Shown: piece after piece, positions 29,197 to 37,907 of the stretch
Layout: each line of letters starts with the position of its first letter
Numbering within the stretch: the first letter of the stretch is position 1
DNA from: Methylobacteriaceae bacterium
GTDB taxonomy: Bacteria > Pseudomonadota > Alphaproteobacteria > Rhizobiales > Beijerinckiaceae
Length of the DNA stretch: 39,606 bases
Direction: 5' to 3'
NCBI GenBank assembly: GCA_019233695.1
Contig: JAFAME010000242.1
Location: 1 to 39,606 of the forward strand
Notes under the pieces: model-generated
Told to the model about the DNA's origin: nothing
What the model saw: only the letters and a program-made list of their open reading frames with translations
Database searches by the model: none
Translations under genes and position numbers: made by a program

Positions 29197-31038
29197 ATGA
29201 ATACTGTTCGGCTGACGATGGCTCAGGCGCTGGTGCGCTATCTGTGCAACCAGTTCACCGAGATCGACGGCAAGCGGGCCCCGCTCTTTGCCGGCGTGTT
29301 CGGCATCTTCGGCCACGGCAACGTCACCTGCCTTGCAGAGGCGCTCGAACCGGTCAAGGACGTGCTGCCGACCTGGCGCGGGCAGAACGAGCAGTCGATG
29401 GCGCTGGCCGCCGTTGCCTATGCGAAATCGAAGCGCCGGCGCCAGATCATGGCCTCCGTATCCTCGATTGGCCCGGGGGCGCTCAACATGATGACCGCCG
29501 CCGGCGTTGCCCATTCCAATCGGCTGCCGGTGCTGCTGCTGGCCGGCGACATCTTTGCCAACCGCCGACCCGATCCGGTGCTGCAGCAGGTCGAGCACTT
29601 CCACAATCCGACCATCAGCGTCAACGACGCCTTCAGGTCGGTGAGCCGATACTGGGATCGCATCACCCACCCCGAACAGATCATATCCTCGCTGCCGCAG
29701 GCCGTCGCCACCATGCTCGATCCGGCCGATTGCGGCCCCGCCTTCCTCTCGCTCTGCCAGGACACGCAGGAGCTTGCCTGCGACTATCCGGTTGAATTCT
29801 TCGCCCCGACCGAGCACCGCATTGCGCGCCCGCGTCCCGACCGCCGCAGCATCGCCGCGGCGGCCGAGCTCCTGCGGCAGGCGAAGCGCCCGCTCGTCAT
29901 CGTCGGCGGCGGCGTGCGCTATTCGCTTGCCGAGGACGCGTTGAAGAAGTTCGTCGAGCGCACGGGACTGCCCGTTGCCGAGACCATCGCCGGACGCGGC
30001 ATCCTCCTCCACACGCATCCGAACAATGTCGGCCCGATGGGCGTCATCGGCTCGCAGTCCGCCAATTGCCTCGCCGCCGAAGCCGACGTGGTGCTCGCGA
30101 TCGGCACGCGGCTGCAGGATTTCACCACGGGCTCGTGGACGGCCTTCAGCCACGATGCCAGGTTCATCTGCCTCAACGCCGCCCGCTTCGATGCGGTCAA
30201 GCATCGGGCCCTCGCCGTCGTTGGCGACGCGCGCGAGGGGATCGTCGAGCTCGACGAGGCCGTGGGATCCTGGAAGGTCGACCAGACCTGGGTGCGTCGC
30301 GCCAAGGACGAATATGCCGCGTGGAACCGCATGGTCGAGGATGCGGTCCGCCCGACCAATGCGCAAATCCCGAGCTATGCGCAGGTCATCGGGGCGATCA
30401 ATGCCGCCTGCGGCGAGCGCGACGTCGTGGTGTCGGCCGCCGGCGGCATTCCCGGCGAGATGACCAAGGTCTGGCGGGTCAAGGGGCCCGACACCTTCGA
30501 TTGCGAGTTCGGCTTTTCCTGCATGGGCTACGAGATTGCCGGAGGCTGGGGCAAGGCGATGGCCGACCCCGATCGCGACATCATCGTGCTGACCGGCGAC
30601 GGCTCCTATCTGATGATGAACTCCGACATCTATTCGTCGGTGCTCACCGGCCACAAGCTGATCATCGTGGTGTGCGACAACGGCGGGTTTGCCGTGATCA
30701 ACCGGCTGCAGAACTTCAAGGGCGGGGCCTCGTTCAACAATCTGATCAAGGACAGCCGCGTGAAGCAGGTCTTCCCGGTCGATTTCGTGCGGCACGCCGA
30801 AGCGATGGGCGCGCTCGCCCGCAAGGTCGAAAGCCTCAACGAGCTGCCGGCGGCGATGGAATGGGCGAAATCGACCGACCGCACCACCGTGATCAGCGTC
30901 GTGACCGACGGCTTCATCTGGACGGCGGGCGATGCCTGGTGGGACGTCGGCGTGCCCGAAACGAGCTCTCGCGGAGAGGTGCGCGCGGCGCGCGAAGCCC
31001 ATGTAAAGGGCCGCGAGCGCCAGCGGGTCGGGATCTGA
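29197..31038 (+). CDS. iolD: THcHDO acylhydrolase IolD-like ThDP enzyme
   Basis: Thiamine-diphosphate enzyme that opens the ring of 3D-(3,5/4)-trihydroxycyclohexane-1,2-dione in myo-inositol breakdown. The 613-residue product has FGIFGHGNVTCLAEAL (36-51), the cofactor glutamate Glu65 in RGQNEQSMA, SVSSIGPGALNM, RRPDPVLQQVEHF, VSRYWDRITHPEQI, and the ThDP/Mg motif beginning GDG at 467-469 with DNGGF downstream. The ending DAWWDVGVPETS matches IolD rather than acetolactate synthase or Gcl. Ribosome-binding site GGGAGGAACGAC precedes the ATG at 29197. No other iol gene (iolB, C, E, G) is in the window, which is unusual, so the annotation is firm for family and less so for pathway. Confidence 0.88.
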   Translation: MNTVRLTMAQALVRYLCNQFTEIDGKRAPLFAGVFGIFGHGNVTCLAEALEPVKDVLPTWRGQNEQSMALAAVAYAKSKRRRQIMASVSSIGPGALNMMTAAGVAHSNRLPVLLLAGDIFANRRPDPVLQQVEHFHNPTISVNDAFRSVSRYWDRITHPEQIISSLPQAVATMLDPADCGPAFLSLCQDTQELACDYPVEFFAPTEHRIARPRPDRRSIAAAAELLRQAKRPLVIVGGGVRYSLAEDALKKFVERTGLPVAETIAGRGILLHTHPNNVGPMGVIGSQSANCLAAEADVVLAIGTRLQDFTTGSWTAFSHDARFICLNAARFDAVKHRALAVVGDAREGIVELDEAVGSWKVDQTWVRRAKDEYAAWNRMVEDAVRPTNAQIPSYAQVIGAINAACGERDVVVSAAGGIPGEMTKVWRVKGPDTFDCEFGFSCMGYEIAGGWGKAMADPDRDIIVLTGDGSYLMMNSDIYSSVLTGHKLIIVVCDNGGFAVINRLQNFKGGASFNNLIKDSRVKQVFPVDFVRHAEAMGALARKVESLNELPAAMEWAKSTDRTTVISVVTDGFIWTAGDAWWDVGVPETSSRGEVRAAREAHVKGRERQRVGI

Positions 31039-31217
31039 CGCAGTGCTGCGAAGTTCGCCGACCGCCGTGCCGGCAAACCACAAGATCTACCCACGTCAGC
31101 CTCGTATTCATGGCCGGTTAAGGCGTAGTTGTGCTATGTGCCGGTAGCGGACAAATATCCCTTCCCGAAGAATAGGTCCGTTTGTGGACATCGTTCCACC
31201 GCAAAGAGGACATGATC

Positions 31218-31550
31218 ATGAACACTACCTTCAAAAAGCTTGTCGCGGGTGCACTTGTTGCAGCAACGCTCGTCGGCACGGTGGCCGTCTCCACCGAATC
31301 GGCCTCGGCACAGGGCTGGCGATACCGGCGTGGCGGTTGGGGCGGTCCGCTTGCAGCGGGCATCATCGGCGGCCTGGCGCTCGGCGCCATCGCCGGCGCC
31401 GCGACGGCCCCCTATTATGGTCCCGGCTATGGCCCTGGTCCCTATGGCCCCGGCTATGGCCCCGACCCGGGATGCTACTACCGGCGTGGACCCATCTACG
31501 ATCAATGGGGCAATTTCGCCGGCTACGGCCCCGTCGCCGTCTGCCCCTGA
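31218..31550 (+). CDS. Gly/Tyr/Pro-rich secreted protein
   Basis: A 110-residue protein starting at the ATG at 31218, chosen over the ATG at 31212 because the AGAGGA site is then 7 nt away. It has a signal peptide (MNTTFKKLVAGALVAATLVG, cleavage after ASA), a QGWRYRRGGWGG linker, a glycine-zipper-like hydrophobic stretch (LAAGIIGGLALGAIAGAA) and repeats of YGPGYGPGPYGPGYGP. A Cys pair (PGCYY and the penultimate VCP) closes the tail. Such small proteins are common in Hyphomicrobiales and are probably envelope-associated; function unknown. Confidence 0.78.
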   Translation: MNTTFKKLVAGALVAATLVGTVAVSTESASAQGWRYRRGGWGGPLAAGIIGGLALGAIAGAATAPYYGPGYGPGPYGPGYGPDPGCYYRRGPIYDQWGNFAGYGPVAVCP

Positions 31551-31684
31551 GGACGGTTCCAGCACGAGGGAACACCGGCTCAGCGAGGATCCGTCGCCTC
31601 TGCGACAGGTCCTCGCGCAACATGCATCCGGCGCCTAGGCACCCTCTGAAACGCCTCGGCTGAGGCGGTGAGGCGAATTTGGGG

Positions 31685-32026
31685 ATGAGGCGAAGAAACT
31701 TTGTTTGGTGCGGCGTCGCCGCCGGCCTTCTTGCGGCGATGTCTCGCGCGGCGAGTGCGGACAGCGCCGAGGCCGCCATCAAGGTCATTGCCGACATCAC
31801 GGCCATCCAGGTCACCTGCCGCAATCTCGATGTCCGCCCGGGCATTGCCTTCCAATATATCGAGAGCCAGGGTGTACGCACCGTCGACGTGCTGCCGGGC
31901 GGCCGGCGCCGCGCCGATTTCGAGGCGGCCTTCGCCAAGGCGAGCATGATCGACCGGTCCGAGCTTTGTTCGTCGATCGCGTCGAAATACGCCGCCGACC
32001 TGCCCGGGGTGATGGGCGAGCGCTGA
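31685..32026 (+). CDS. Small exported protein, unknown
   Basis: A 113-residue frame from the ATG at 31685 (a TTG two codons upstream is possible). The N-terminus [20 protein letters not shown] with cleavage near ASA is a convincing signal peptide. The mature part ([28 protein letters not shown]) is mostly helical with two cysteines (VTCRNL, ELCSSI) that may form a disulfide. No family is recognised. The ribosome-binding site is weak. Codon use fits the neighbours. Confidence 0.6.
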   Translation: MRRRNFVWCGVAAGLLAAMSRAASADSAEAAIKVIADITAIQVTCRNLDVRPGIAFQYIESQGVRTVDVLPGGRRRADFEAAFAKASMIDRSELCSSIASKYAADLPGVMGER

Positions 32027-32081
32027 TTCGACCAAAATCCCTTTGCGGGGAGAGGGCGCGCGCCCCGCGTGCTGCGCCAAG

Positions 32082-32110
32082 TTGACAGGGGCGGCGCGGC
32101 GACGTACACA
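32082..32110 (+). promoter_or_regulatory. Promoter upstream of rplU
   Basis: TTGACA (32082-32087), exactly 17 nt, then TACACA (32105-32110). The -35 is perfect and the -10 partial. It lies 164 nt before the rplU start, and a terminator-like hairpin follows from 32124. Confidence 0.55.
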
Positions 32111-32123
32111 ACAGCTGCTTCGG

Positions 32124-32146
32124 CGCGGCGGGATGCCGCGTTTTTT
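32124..32146 (+). terminator. Terminator-like hairpin in the rplU leader
   Basis: Stem CGCGGC / GCCGCG around GGGAT, then TTTTTT. It stands only some 7-30 nt after the expected transcription start of the rplU promoter. It could be an attenuator, the end of a tiny RNA, or the terminator of the gene ending at 32026. Confidence 0.55.
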
Positions 32147-32273
32147 CATTGGCCCGCTCCGCTATCAGGCGCAGGGGTGCAAAGCCGAGGCAGATCGCGG
32201 GTTTCAGCTGCAAAGAAGCCGGCCGCCCGGACGTTTTGGCCGGGCAGAGCCGGATCGAACACGAGGAAGAACG

Positions 32274-32726
32274 ATGTTCGCAGTCATCAAGACCGGCGGC
32301 AAGCAGTACCGGGTTGCCGCCGAGGACAAGATCACGGTGATGAGCCTTGCCGGCGCACCCGGCGATGCCGTCGCCTTCGATCAGGTGCTGATGCTCTCGA
32401 ACGGGGGTTCGGCCGAGGTCGGCGCGCCGTTCGTTGCCGGCGCCAGCGTCGCCGGCCAAATCGTCGAACAGACGCGTGGTCCGAAGGTCATCGCGTTCAA
32501 GAAGCGGCGGCGCAAGAACTCCAAGCGCAAGCGGGGCCACCGTCAGGACCTGACCATCGTGCGCATCACCGATATCCTGACCGGCGGCGCGAGGCCTGCC
32601 GCCCAGGCGTCCGCGGCAGCGCCCGAATCACCCGCGCCTGCTCCGCCCGAAGGTGCGGCGAGCGAGCCGGTCGTGACGACCGAGGCGTCCGCCTCCGGCG
32701 AGCAGGGGCCGTATGAGCGCACCTGA
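32274..32726 (+). CDS. rplU: 50S ribosomal protein L21, extended
   Basis: Large-subunit ribosomal protein. The 150-residue product starts [20 protein letters not shown] and contains [26 protein letters not shown], the conserved 23S rRNA-binding end. The ordinary protein is about 103 residues; here about 45 further residues rich in Ala, Pro, Glu and Ser follow (to GPYERT). Such tails occur in other Hyphomicrobiales. ATG at 32274 behind GAGGAAGAACG; the open frame further upstream is leader. It is followed by rpmA after 67 nt. Confidence 0.97.
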   Translation: MFAVIKTGGKQYRVAAEDKITVMSLAGAPGDAVAFDQVLMLSNGGSAEVGAPFVAGASVAGQIVEQTRGPKVIAFKKRRRKNSKRKRGHRQDLTIVRITDILTGGARPAAQASAAAPESPAPAPPEGAASEPVVTTEASASGEQGPYERT

Positions 32727-32793
32727 TCGCGCGGCCAGTTTCTTTGATCGAGGTTTTCGGGTATATGGCGGCTGAGAGTTTCGGAGCACGGTA

Positions 32794-33060
32794 ATGGCTC
32801 ACAAGAAGGCAGGCGGCTCGTCGCGTAACGGCCGCGATTCGAAGGGGCGCCGTTTGGGCGTCAAGAAGTTCGGGGGCGAGCTCGCTCGCGCCGGCAACAT
32901 CATCGTGCGTCAGCGTGGCACCAAATGGCATCCGGGGGCCAATGTCGGCCTCGGGACCGATCACACGTTGTTCGCGCTTATCGACGGAAGGATCCAATTC
33001 AACACCAAGGCTAAAGGTCGAGCTTACGTATCGGTTCTTCCGATGCAGGCCGCAGAATAA
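32794..33060 (+). CDS. rpmA: 50S ribosomal protein L27
   Basis: Large-subunit protein whose N-terminal tail reaches the peptidyl-transferase centre. The 88-residue product starts [20 protein letters not shown], the family signature, without the cleavable extension seen in Firmicutes. Normal length, complete. ATG at 32794 behind GGAGCACGGTA. It is co-transcribed with rplU. Confidence 0.98.
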   Translation: MAHKKAGGSSRNGRDSKGRRLGVKKFGGELARAGNIIVRQRGTKWHPGANVGLGTDHTLFALIDGRIQFNTKAKGRAYVSVLPMQAAE

Positions 33061-33169
33061 CGGTGGTGGTCGAGACGAGGCCTCCACCGGATCCCACAAA
33101 CCCGGTGGACCAAAGTCTCAACGAGCCAAGGCTCAGGGGCCGATAGTCCAAAGACCCGAGCGGGTCCGA

Positions 33170-33207
33170 CAGGGGAGGTGGGATGCCACCTCCCCTGATT
33201 GTTTTGG
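33170..33207 (+). terminator. Terminator after rpmA
   Basis: Stem AGGGGAGGTGG / CCACCTCCCCT with a GATG loop, followed by GATTGTTTT. It ends the rplU-rpmA unit about 110 nt after the rpmA stop. The T-run is interrupted but the stem is very strong. The preceding bases also hold a smaller hairpin, GACCCGAGCGGGTC. Confidence 0.7.
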
Positions 33208-33244
33208 GATGCCGCACCGCGGGTCCCTGGACTGGAGCCGGCCC

Positions 33245-33883
33245 ATGTTTCCCGAATTCGCTTGCGACGACGTCTTCAGGTTGGAAACGAGGCGGATGTG
33301 GCTGCGCTGGCCCCACCCCGCCGATGCCGTCGAAATCGCGCATCTCGCCGGCGATCGGGCCATCGCCGAGATGACGGGAACCATTCCCCATCCCTATCGC
33401 GACGGCGATGCGGTGCGTTACGTCGAGCGGACGCGGGCCCGCAATGCGAGCGGGCGAAACCTCGGCCTGCAGATGGCCTTCAAAGGCAAGCCGGGTGCGC
33501 CGATCGGCGCCATCGGTGTCGATTTCGATCGCGGCGATGCGCCGACGCTCGGCTACTGGGTCGGGCAGCCTTTCTGGGGAAGGGGGTTGGCGACCGAAGC
33601 CGTCCAGGCGCTTATCGACTTCGTCTTCACTTTCACCGAGGCGCGGGAAGTCGCGGCGATCGCCAGGGTCATCAACCCGGCATCGCGCCGCGTTCTCGAG
33701 AAATGCGGCTTTGCCTATACGGGCAGCGGCCTCGAAAGCCTGCCGGCGCGCGGCGGCATGCTGCCGTGCGACCGCTTCCGCCTCGACCGCAAAGTCTGGT
33801 TCAGCCTGAAGTGCTGGCGGATGCCGGGCCTGGCGCGAGAGCGCCATTTGGCAAGTGACAGCGAGGAGGCATGCCCCGCCTGA
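33245..33883 (+). CDS. GNAT-family acetyltransferase
   Basis: Acetyl-CoA-dependent N-acyltransferase of the RimJ/RimL type; the substrate is unknown, a protein N-terminus being the family's common case. The 212-residue product (start MFPEFACDDVFRLETRRMWLR, ATG at 33245) contains the acetyl-CoA loop GYWVGQPFWGRGLATEA (103-119) and the C-terminal INPASRRVLEKCGFAYTG signature. It sits after rplU-rpmA as in other Hyphomicrobiales, where such genes usually precede obgE; obgE is not next here. The frame is open from 32915, but that part overlaps rpmA and the terminator. Confidence 0.9.
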   Translation: MFPEFACDDVFRLETRRMWLRWPHPADAVEIAHLAGDRAIAEMTGTIPHPYRDGDAVRYVERTRARNASGRNLGLQMAFKGKPGAPIGAIGVDFDRGDAPTLGYWVGQPFWGRGLATEAVQALIDFVFTFTEAREVAAIARVINPASRRVLEKCGFAYTGSGLESLPARGGMLPCDRFRLDRKVWFSLKCWRMPGLARERHLASDSEEACPA

Positions 33884-33898
33884 GTCGGCCGGGTCGCA

Positions 33899-34037
33899 GC
33901 CCGGATGGAGCGAAGCGCGATCCGGGTCCTCACCCGCCACGGCGTCGCGAGCGGGGCACATCTCCGCGCGCAGGCTCATCCGAAGGCAGGCCTCCCGGCG
34001 GTCGCGGTCCCCGGATTTCGCTGCGCTCCATCCGGGC
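33899..34037. repeat. Long inverted-pair repeat before the DUF5996 gene
   Basis: Two 28-nt arms, 33899-33926 (GCCCGGATGGAGCGAAGCG...) and 34010-34037 (...GCTGCGCTCCATCCGGGC), are near-perfect inverted copies with only a few mismatches, separated by about 83 nt. The sequence type CCCGGATGGAGCGAAGC is a repeat common in Hyphomicrobiales. It occupies most of the gap between the GNAT and DUF5996 genes. Confidence 0.75.
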
Positions 34038-34079
34038 TACAGGCTTCGATCATCACCAGCCCTGCCTGGAGGAGCGCCA

Positions 34080-35039
34080 ATGAACGATGCCGCGGCCTGG
34101 CCCGATATGCCCTTTGCCGCCTGGAGCGACACCGTTGCCACCCTCCACCTCTGGACGCAGATCGTCGGCAAGACGCGGCTTGCCCTGACGCCGTGGATCA
34201 ATCACGGCTGGCAGGTGCCGCTATACGTCTCGGCGCGCGGGCTCACGACGTCGCCGATCCCTTTTGGCAATGAAATCCTCGAAATCGAGTTCGATTTCAT
34301 CGGCCACCGTCTCGTCGCGCGCACCAGCCGCGGCGAGGAACGCGCGCTGGCGCTGGAGCCGCAGACGGTCGCGAATTTCTACGCACGGTACATGGATGTC
34401 CTGACGGACATCGGGGTCGCGGTCGCGATCAACGAGATGCCCAATGAGCTTGCGAACCCCATCCGCTTTTCGCAGGACCGCGTCCACGCCGCCTATGATG
34501 CGGCCGCCGCCCGTCGTTTCTGGCGCGCCCTTGTCCAGATCGATCGCGTGCTGAAACGCTTCCGCAGCGGATTTCTGGGCAAGTCGAGCCCGGTCCACTT
34601 CTTCTGGGGCAGTTTCGATCTCGCGGTGACCCGCTTTTCCGGACGGGCGGCCCCGCTGCACCCAGGCGGCGTCCCTGGACTGCCCGATGCAGTTACGCGC
34701 GAGGCCTATTCGCATGAGGTGAGCAGCGCCGGCTTCTGGCCCGGCAACGCGGCCTTCCCTCAGGCCGCGTTCTACTCCTACGCCTACCCCGAGCCGGCGG
34801 GCTTTCGCGACCGGGTGGTGACCTCGGGCGCGCATTTCGATGACGCGCTGCACGAGTTCGTTCTGCCTTACGGCACTGTCCGCAGCGCCGCAGATCCCGA
34901 TGCCTTGCTCCTCGACTTCCTGTCGAGCACTTACGCGGCCGCGGCCGATGCCGGCAACTGGGACCGTGCGGCGCTGGAAGGCCCGATCGGCGTGCCCGCC
35001 CGGGTTCGCCCGCTCGCGGCGCGCGGCCGGCCAAAATAG
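34080..35039 (+). CDS. DUF5996 family protein
   Basis: A 319-residue cytosolic protein of unknown function. It starts MNDAAAWPDMPFAAWSDTVAT (ATG at 34080 behind GGAGGAGCG) and carries family-typical stretches LHLWTQIVGKTRLALTPWINH, PLYVSARGLTTSPIPFGN, VHFFWGSFDLAVTRFSGR and EVSSAGFWPG. No TM or signal segment. The many His/Trp/Phe residues in conserved positions suggest an enzyme, but no reaction is known. The open frame upstream is read from the palindromic repeat and is rejected. Confidence 0.88.
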   Translation: MNDAAAWPDMPFAAWSDTVATLHLWTQIVGKTRLALTPWINHGWQVPLYVSARGLTTSPIPFGNEILEIEFDFIGHRLVARTSRGEERALALEPQTVANFYARYMDVLTDIGVAVAINEMPNELANPIRFSQDRVHAAYDAAAARRFWRALVQIDRVLKRFRSGFLGKSSPVHFFWGSFDLAVTRFSGRAAPLHPGGVPGLPDAVTREAYSHEVSSAGFWPGNAAFPQAAFYSYAYPEPAGFRDRVVTSGAHFDDALHEFVLPYGTVRSAADPDALLLDFLSSTYAAAADAGNWDRAALEGPIGVPARVRPLAARGRPK

Positions 35040-35156
35040 CATCCCCGTATCTCTGTAGGTAAAGGTTGACAGAACGCCCGCCTGCTTCTCACCTCTCCTG
35101 CGTCGCAAAGCGCAGAGAGACGGGCGGGCGCTGGCGCCCTTCGGGGACGGATTGAG

Positions 35157-36050
35157 ATGGTGGAAATCGCGTCGGGAAAACTCGGCGTTGGCCTCGTCCC
35201 GGAGGTCGGCGGCAGCATTGCCTATTTCCGCCTGAACCGAAACGGGGCGTCGGTCGACCTGATGCGGCCTCTCTCGGAGGGCGATCGGGGCAGGCGCGAT
35301 CCGCTTGGCGTTGCCATGTTCCCCATGGTCCCCTACGCCAACCGGATCGCCGGCAACTGCTTCTCGTTCCGTGGCCGCAGCTTCGAGGTAAAGCCGAATT
35401 TCCCGCCCGATCCCCTCAACGTCCATGGCAGCGGCTGGCTCCTGCCATGGACGGTGGCTCGCGTGGCGGCGGACGAAGCGGTGCTCGAACTATCGCGCAA
35501 TGGTGCCGCCGAGCCGCACCAATATGTGGCGCGCCAGCGCTTCAAGCTCTCGCCGGAGAGGCTCCTCGTCCACATCGAGGTCCGCAACAGCGGCACGACG
35601 GCAATGCCTTTCGGCTTCGGCCAGCACCCCTGGTTCATCCGCGATGCCGACGTGACGGTGCGCTTTGTCGCTGGCGCGTTCTGGATCGAGGGAACGGACG
35701 GGATCCCCACCGAAAAGATCCGGACGCCGCCCGAGCTCGGCTTTACCGATCCCACCCACCTGCCGAAGGCCCGGCGAAACAACTGCTACGGGCTGTGGGA
35801 CGGCCTGATCGAGATCACCTGGCCGAGCCGGCGGATCGGGCTGCGCATCGAGGCCGACCCCGTGTTCAAGCATCTCATGCTGTACTGCGATCCGGCCCGC
35901 ACGGCGTTCTGCCTGGAGCCGCAAACCAACGTCGTCGGTGCGTTCAACATGGTCGAAGAGGACCTGCACGGCTATGATGCTGGCGTGATCGTCCTGGAGC
36001 CAGGCGCCGCGGCCGGCGGATCGATATCCTTCGTGCCCTTCGAGCTTTGA
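35157..36050 (+). CDS. Aldose 1-epimerase (GalM-like)
   Basis: Mutarotase-fold enzyme that interconverts sugar anomers. The 297-residue product has [10 protein letters not shown] (55-64), His90 in NVHGSGW, His157 in GFGQHPWF and Glu254 in CLEPQTN; these match the binding and catalytic His/His/Glu of the family. It resembles the shorter YihR/YeaD-type members; the sugar is unknown. The 117-nt gap upstream holds TTGACA at 35066-35071 without a good -10, and a GGGCGC-TG-GCGCCC hairpin. The threonine aldolase gene follows after 10 nt, so they are probably co-transcribed. Confidence 0.9.
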   Translation: MVEIASGKLGVGLVPEVGGSIAYFRLNRNGASVDLMRPLSEGDRGRRDPLGVAMFPMVPYANRIAGNCFSFRGRSFEVKPNFPPDPLNVHGSGWLLPWTVARVAADEAVLELSRNGAAEPHQYVARQRFKLSPERLLVHIEVRNSGTTAMPFGFGQHPWFIRDADVTVRFVAGAFWIEGTDGIPTEKIRTPPELGFTDPTHLPKARRNNCYGLWDGLIEITWPSRRIGLRIEADPVFKHLMLYCDPARTAFCLEPQTNVVGAFNMVEEDLHGYDAGVIVLEPGAAAGGSISFVPFEL

Positions 36051-36060
36051 GCAGATTGTC

Positions 36061-37098
36061 ATGGAAGCGATCGATCTGCGCTCCGACACTGTCACGCAAC
36101 CCTCCGCGCCGATGCGGGCCGCCATGGCACAGGCGCCGGTCGGCGACGACCAGTACGGCGAGGATCCCTCCGTCAACGCGCTGCAGAGCCGGCTTGCGGC
36201 CATGCTCGGGAAGGAAGCCGCGCTCTTCGTGCCGAGCGGCACGATGGCCAACCAGATCGCGCTGAAGGTCCTCACCTCTCCCGGCGACGAGGTCGTTGTC
36301 GGCGAGGAATCCCACATCGTCTGGCATGAGGCAGGCGCAGCGAGCGCCAATGCCGGCGTGCAATTCAGCGTCGTGGGCCGCGGCGGGACATTTCGCGCCG
36401 AGGATCTCGACCGGGCGTTCAAGCCGCGCGACCACATCGTCTTTCCCGCGACCGCCCTTGTCGCCATCGAAAACACGCACAACCGCGGCGGCGGCGTGGT
36501 CTTTCCGCAGGCCGACGTTGGCGCCATCTGCGAGACGGCGCGGTCCCTGCAGGTGAGGACCTATCTGGACGGGGCGCGGCTCTTCAACGCGGCTGCTGCC
36601 GCCGGCGTGAGCCTTGCTGAGCTCGCGGCGCCATTCGACCTCGTGTCCGTTGCCCTGTCGAAAGGTCTCGGATGTCCAGTGGGCAGCGTGCTGGCGGGAG
36701 GCACCGAGCCGATCGCCCGGGCCCGGCGGTTTCGGCGGATGTTTGGCGGCGCCATGCGTCAGGCGGGTATCCTGGCCGCAGCCGGCCTCTATGCGCTCGA
36801 CAACAATCTCGAGCGCCTGCGCGACGATCACGCCAACGCCAAGCTTATCGCCGACCGCCTGGCGCCGCTGAGGGGCCTCGAGCTCGACCTCGCAACGGTG
36901 CAGACCAACATCGTGATCTTTCATCTTGGCGCCGGCGCGCCGGACGCTCAAGCCTTCGTTCAAGCCGCAAAGGAACAGGGAGTGCTTCTGTCCGCCTTCG
37001 GGCCGCGGACGGTGCGCGCCACGACCCACCTCGACGTCACCGCCGCGCAGTGCATGCGCGCCGCGGACACGTTGACCAGGCTGGCGAAGGCTTGGTGA
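36061..37098 (+). CDS. ltaE: Low-specificity L-threonine aldolase
   Basis: PLP enzyme that splits L-threonine or L-allo-threonine to glycine and acetaldehyde. The 345-residue product begins [22 protein letters not shown], the family signature, then [43 protein letters not shown] and the Schiff-base lysine Lys201 in [14 protein letters not shown]. It is full length and intact. It starts at the ATG at 36061, 10 nt after the epimerase gene. Confidence 0.95.
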   Translation: MEAIDLRSDTVTQPSAPMRAAMAQAPVGDDQYGEDPSVNALQSRLAAMLGKEAALFVPSGTMANQIALKVLTSPGDEVVVGEESHIVWHEAGAASANAGVQFSVVGRGGTFRAEDLDRAFKPRDHIVFPATALVAIENTHNRGGGVVFPQADVGAICETARSLQVRTYLDGARLFNAAAAAGVSLAELAAPFDLVSVALSKGLGCPVGSVLAGGTEPIARARRFRRMFGGAMRQAGILAAAGLYALDNNLERLRDDHANAKLIADRLAPLRGLELDLATVQTNIVIFHLGAGAPDAQAFVQAAKEQGVLLSAFGPRTVRATTHLDVTAAQCMRAADTLTRLAKAW

Positions 37099-37445
37099 GC
37101 GTCCCGGTCGCCGGCGGTTTGCGTTCAAGCTGCCCATTTGTCCGCTGATCCCGCAAGGGCGACACCTCGCCGGCCATGGCATGGCAAAACCGTTGGTAAA
37201 TCCCTCCGTTGGTCTTCCGCTCGCACGTCTCGCCGCGGGTTGATGCAGCGGGCTGTCCAGTGCCCTGCATCGCGACGGGGCCTCCTTGGGATCCGGCATC
37301 GATCATCGAGCCTCGCTCGGCGCCAACGAAAATGTCGCGCTTTGGTTGATTGAAATCATCAATGCCACCTTGACGAGCAATCAGAGTTCCTGTCTATTTT
37401 GCTTGGTTGGTTTTGAAGATCGAATTTTTAGGGAGGGAACTGATC
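37099..37445. other. 347-nt gap before the small peptide gene
   Basis: No gene. The last 130 nt are markedly A/T-richer than the flanks and hold the promoter at 37370-37398. The shift in base composition here marks the start of the right-edge locus. Confidence 0.5.
37370..37398 (+). promoter_or_regulatory. Promoter of the small peptide gene
   Basis: TTGACG (37370-37375), 17 nt, TCTATT (37393-37398): five and four matches to the sigma-70 consensus at ideal spacing, in A/T-rich DNA, about 40 nt before the start codon at 37446. Confidence 0.5.
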
Positions 37446-37727
37446 ATGGCATCCGCTGCTTCGCTTCAGGAGGTGCGTCGGGAGATCGACGCTGCGTTGA
37501 GTTTGCCGGCCGCGCGTCCACCGGCCAGCGACCGGGCCACGGGGACCATTGCGTCGGCATCTTTGGAAGGTGATTTCTGCTCGTTGTGGCCGGAGGCCAA
37601 GCCGATCCTGGAGGCGATTGGAGGCATCATCGGCATTATTCCCGGGCTCGGTACGGGCGCCGGCGCCATCCTCAAAGCATTGACGTCTCTCGGCGACCAG
37701 ATCTACGGGTCCACCTGCAATAAGTAG
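37446..37727 (+). CDS. 93-residue peptide with Cys-flanked Gly-rich core
   Basis: Starts at the ATG at 37446 behind a strong AGGGAGGGAAC site. The N-terminal 40 residues (MASAASLQEVRREIDAALSL then Pro/Ala/Ser/Thr) look like a leader: an amphipathic helix and a flexible linker, with no classical signal peptide. The second half holds Cys45 and Cys91 on either side of an amphipathic, Gly-zipper-like stretch (PILEAIGGIIGIIPGLGTGA ... LKALTSLGDQIYG, 53-88). That layout resembles class II bacteriocins, circular bacteriocins or small pore-forming peptides. No family recognised. The peptidase-domain gene begins 180 nt downstream on the same strand, which suggests a functional pair. Confidence 0.75.
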   Translation: MASAASLQEVRREIDAALSLPAARPPASDRATGTIASASLEGDFCSLWPEAKPILEAIGGIIGIIPGLGTGAGAILKALTSLGDQIYGSTCNK

Positions 37728-37907
37728 GCGTGAGGTGGGGGCGCCTTCGAGCTGGCGCGGACCAATCAACGACATTTCGGACGTGTCGAGCGGACGACAG
37801 ACGCCAGCCAGGCGGTGTTCTGTCTTCAGGCATGCCGCCACGGGCGCTGCGACACGTTCAACGGTTGCGGCGTTGCGCCGGCTTCTAAGAGCTCTCGGGA
37901 GGGACCG

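Noticed and set aside
27746-31038. A complete myo-inositol catabolic operon
   Set aside because: Only iolD is present; no inositol dehydrogenase, isomerase or kinase gene is in the window.
29104-31083. 659-codon minus-strand frame opposite iolD
   Set aside because: Antisense shadow; repetitive Asp/His/Arg composition and no start signal.
35085-35156. Another member of a dispersed repeat family (shared CTCACCTCTCCTG with 18904-18916)
   Set aside because: Only about 13 nt match; too little to call a repeat with confidence.
35944-37299. 451-codon minus-strand frame opposite ltaE
   Set aside because: Runs through ltaE and intergenic DNA alike, has no recognisable domain.
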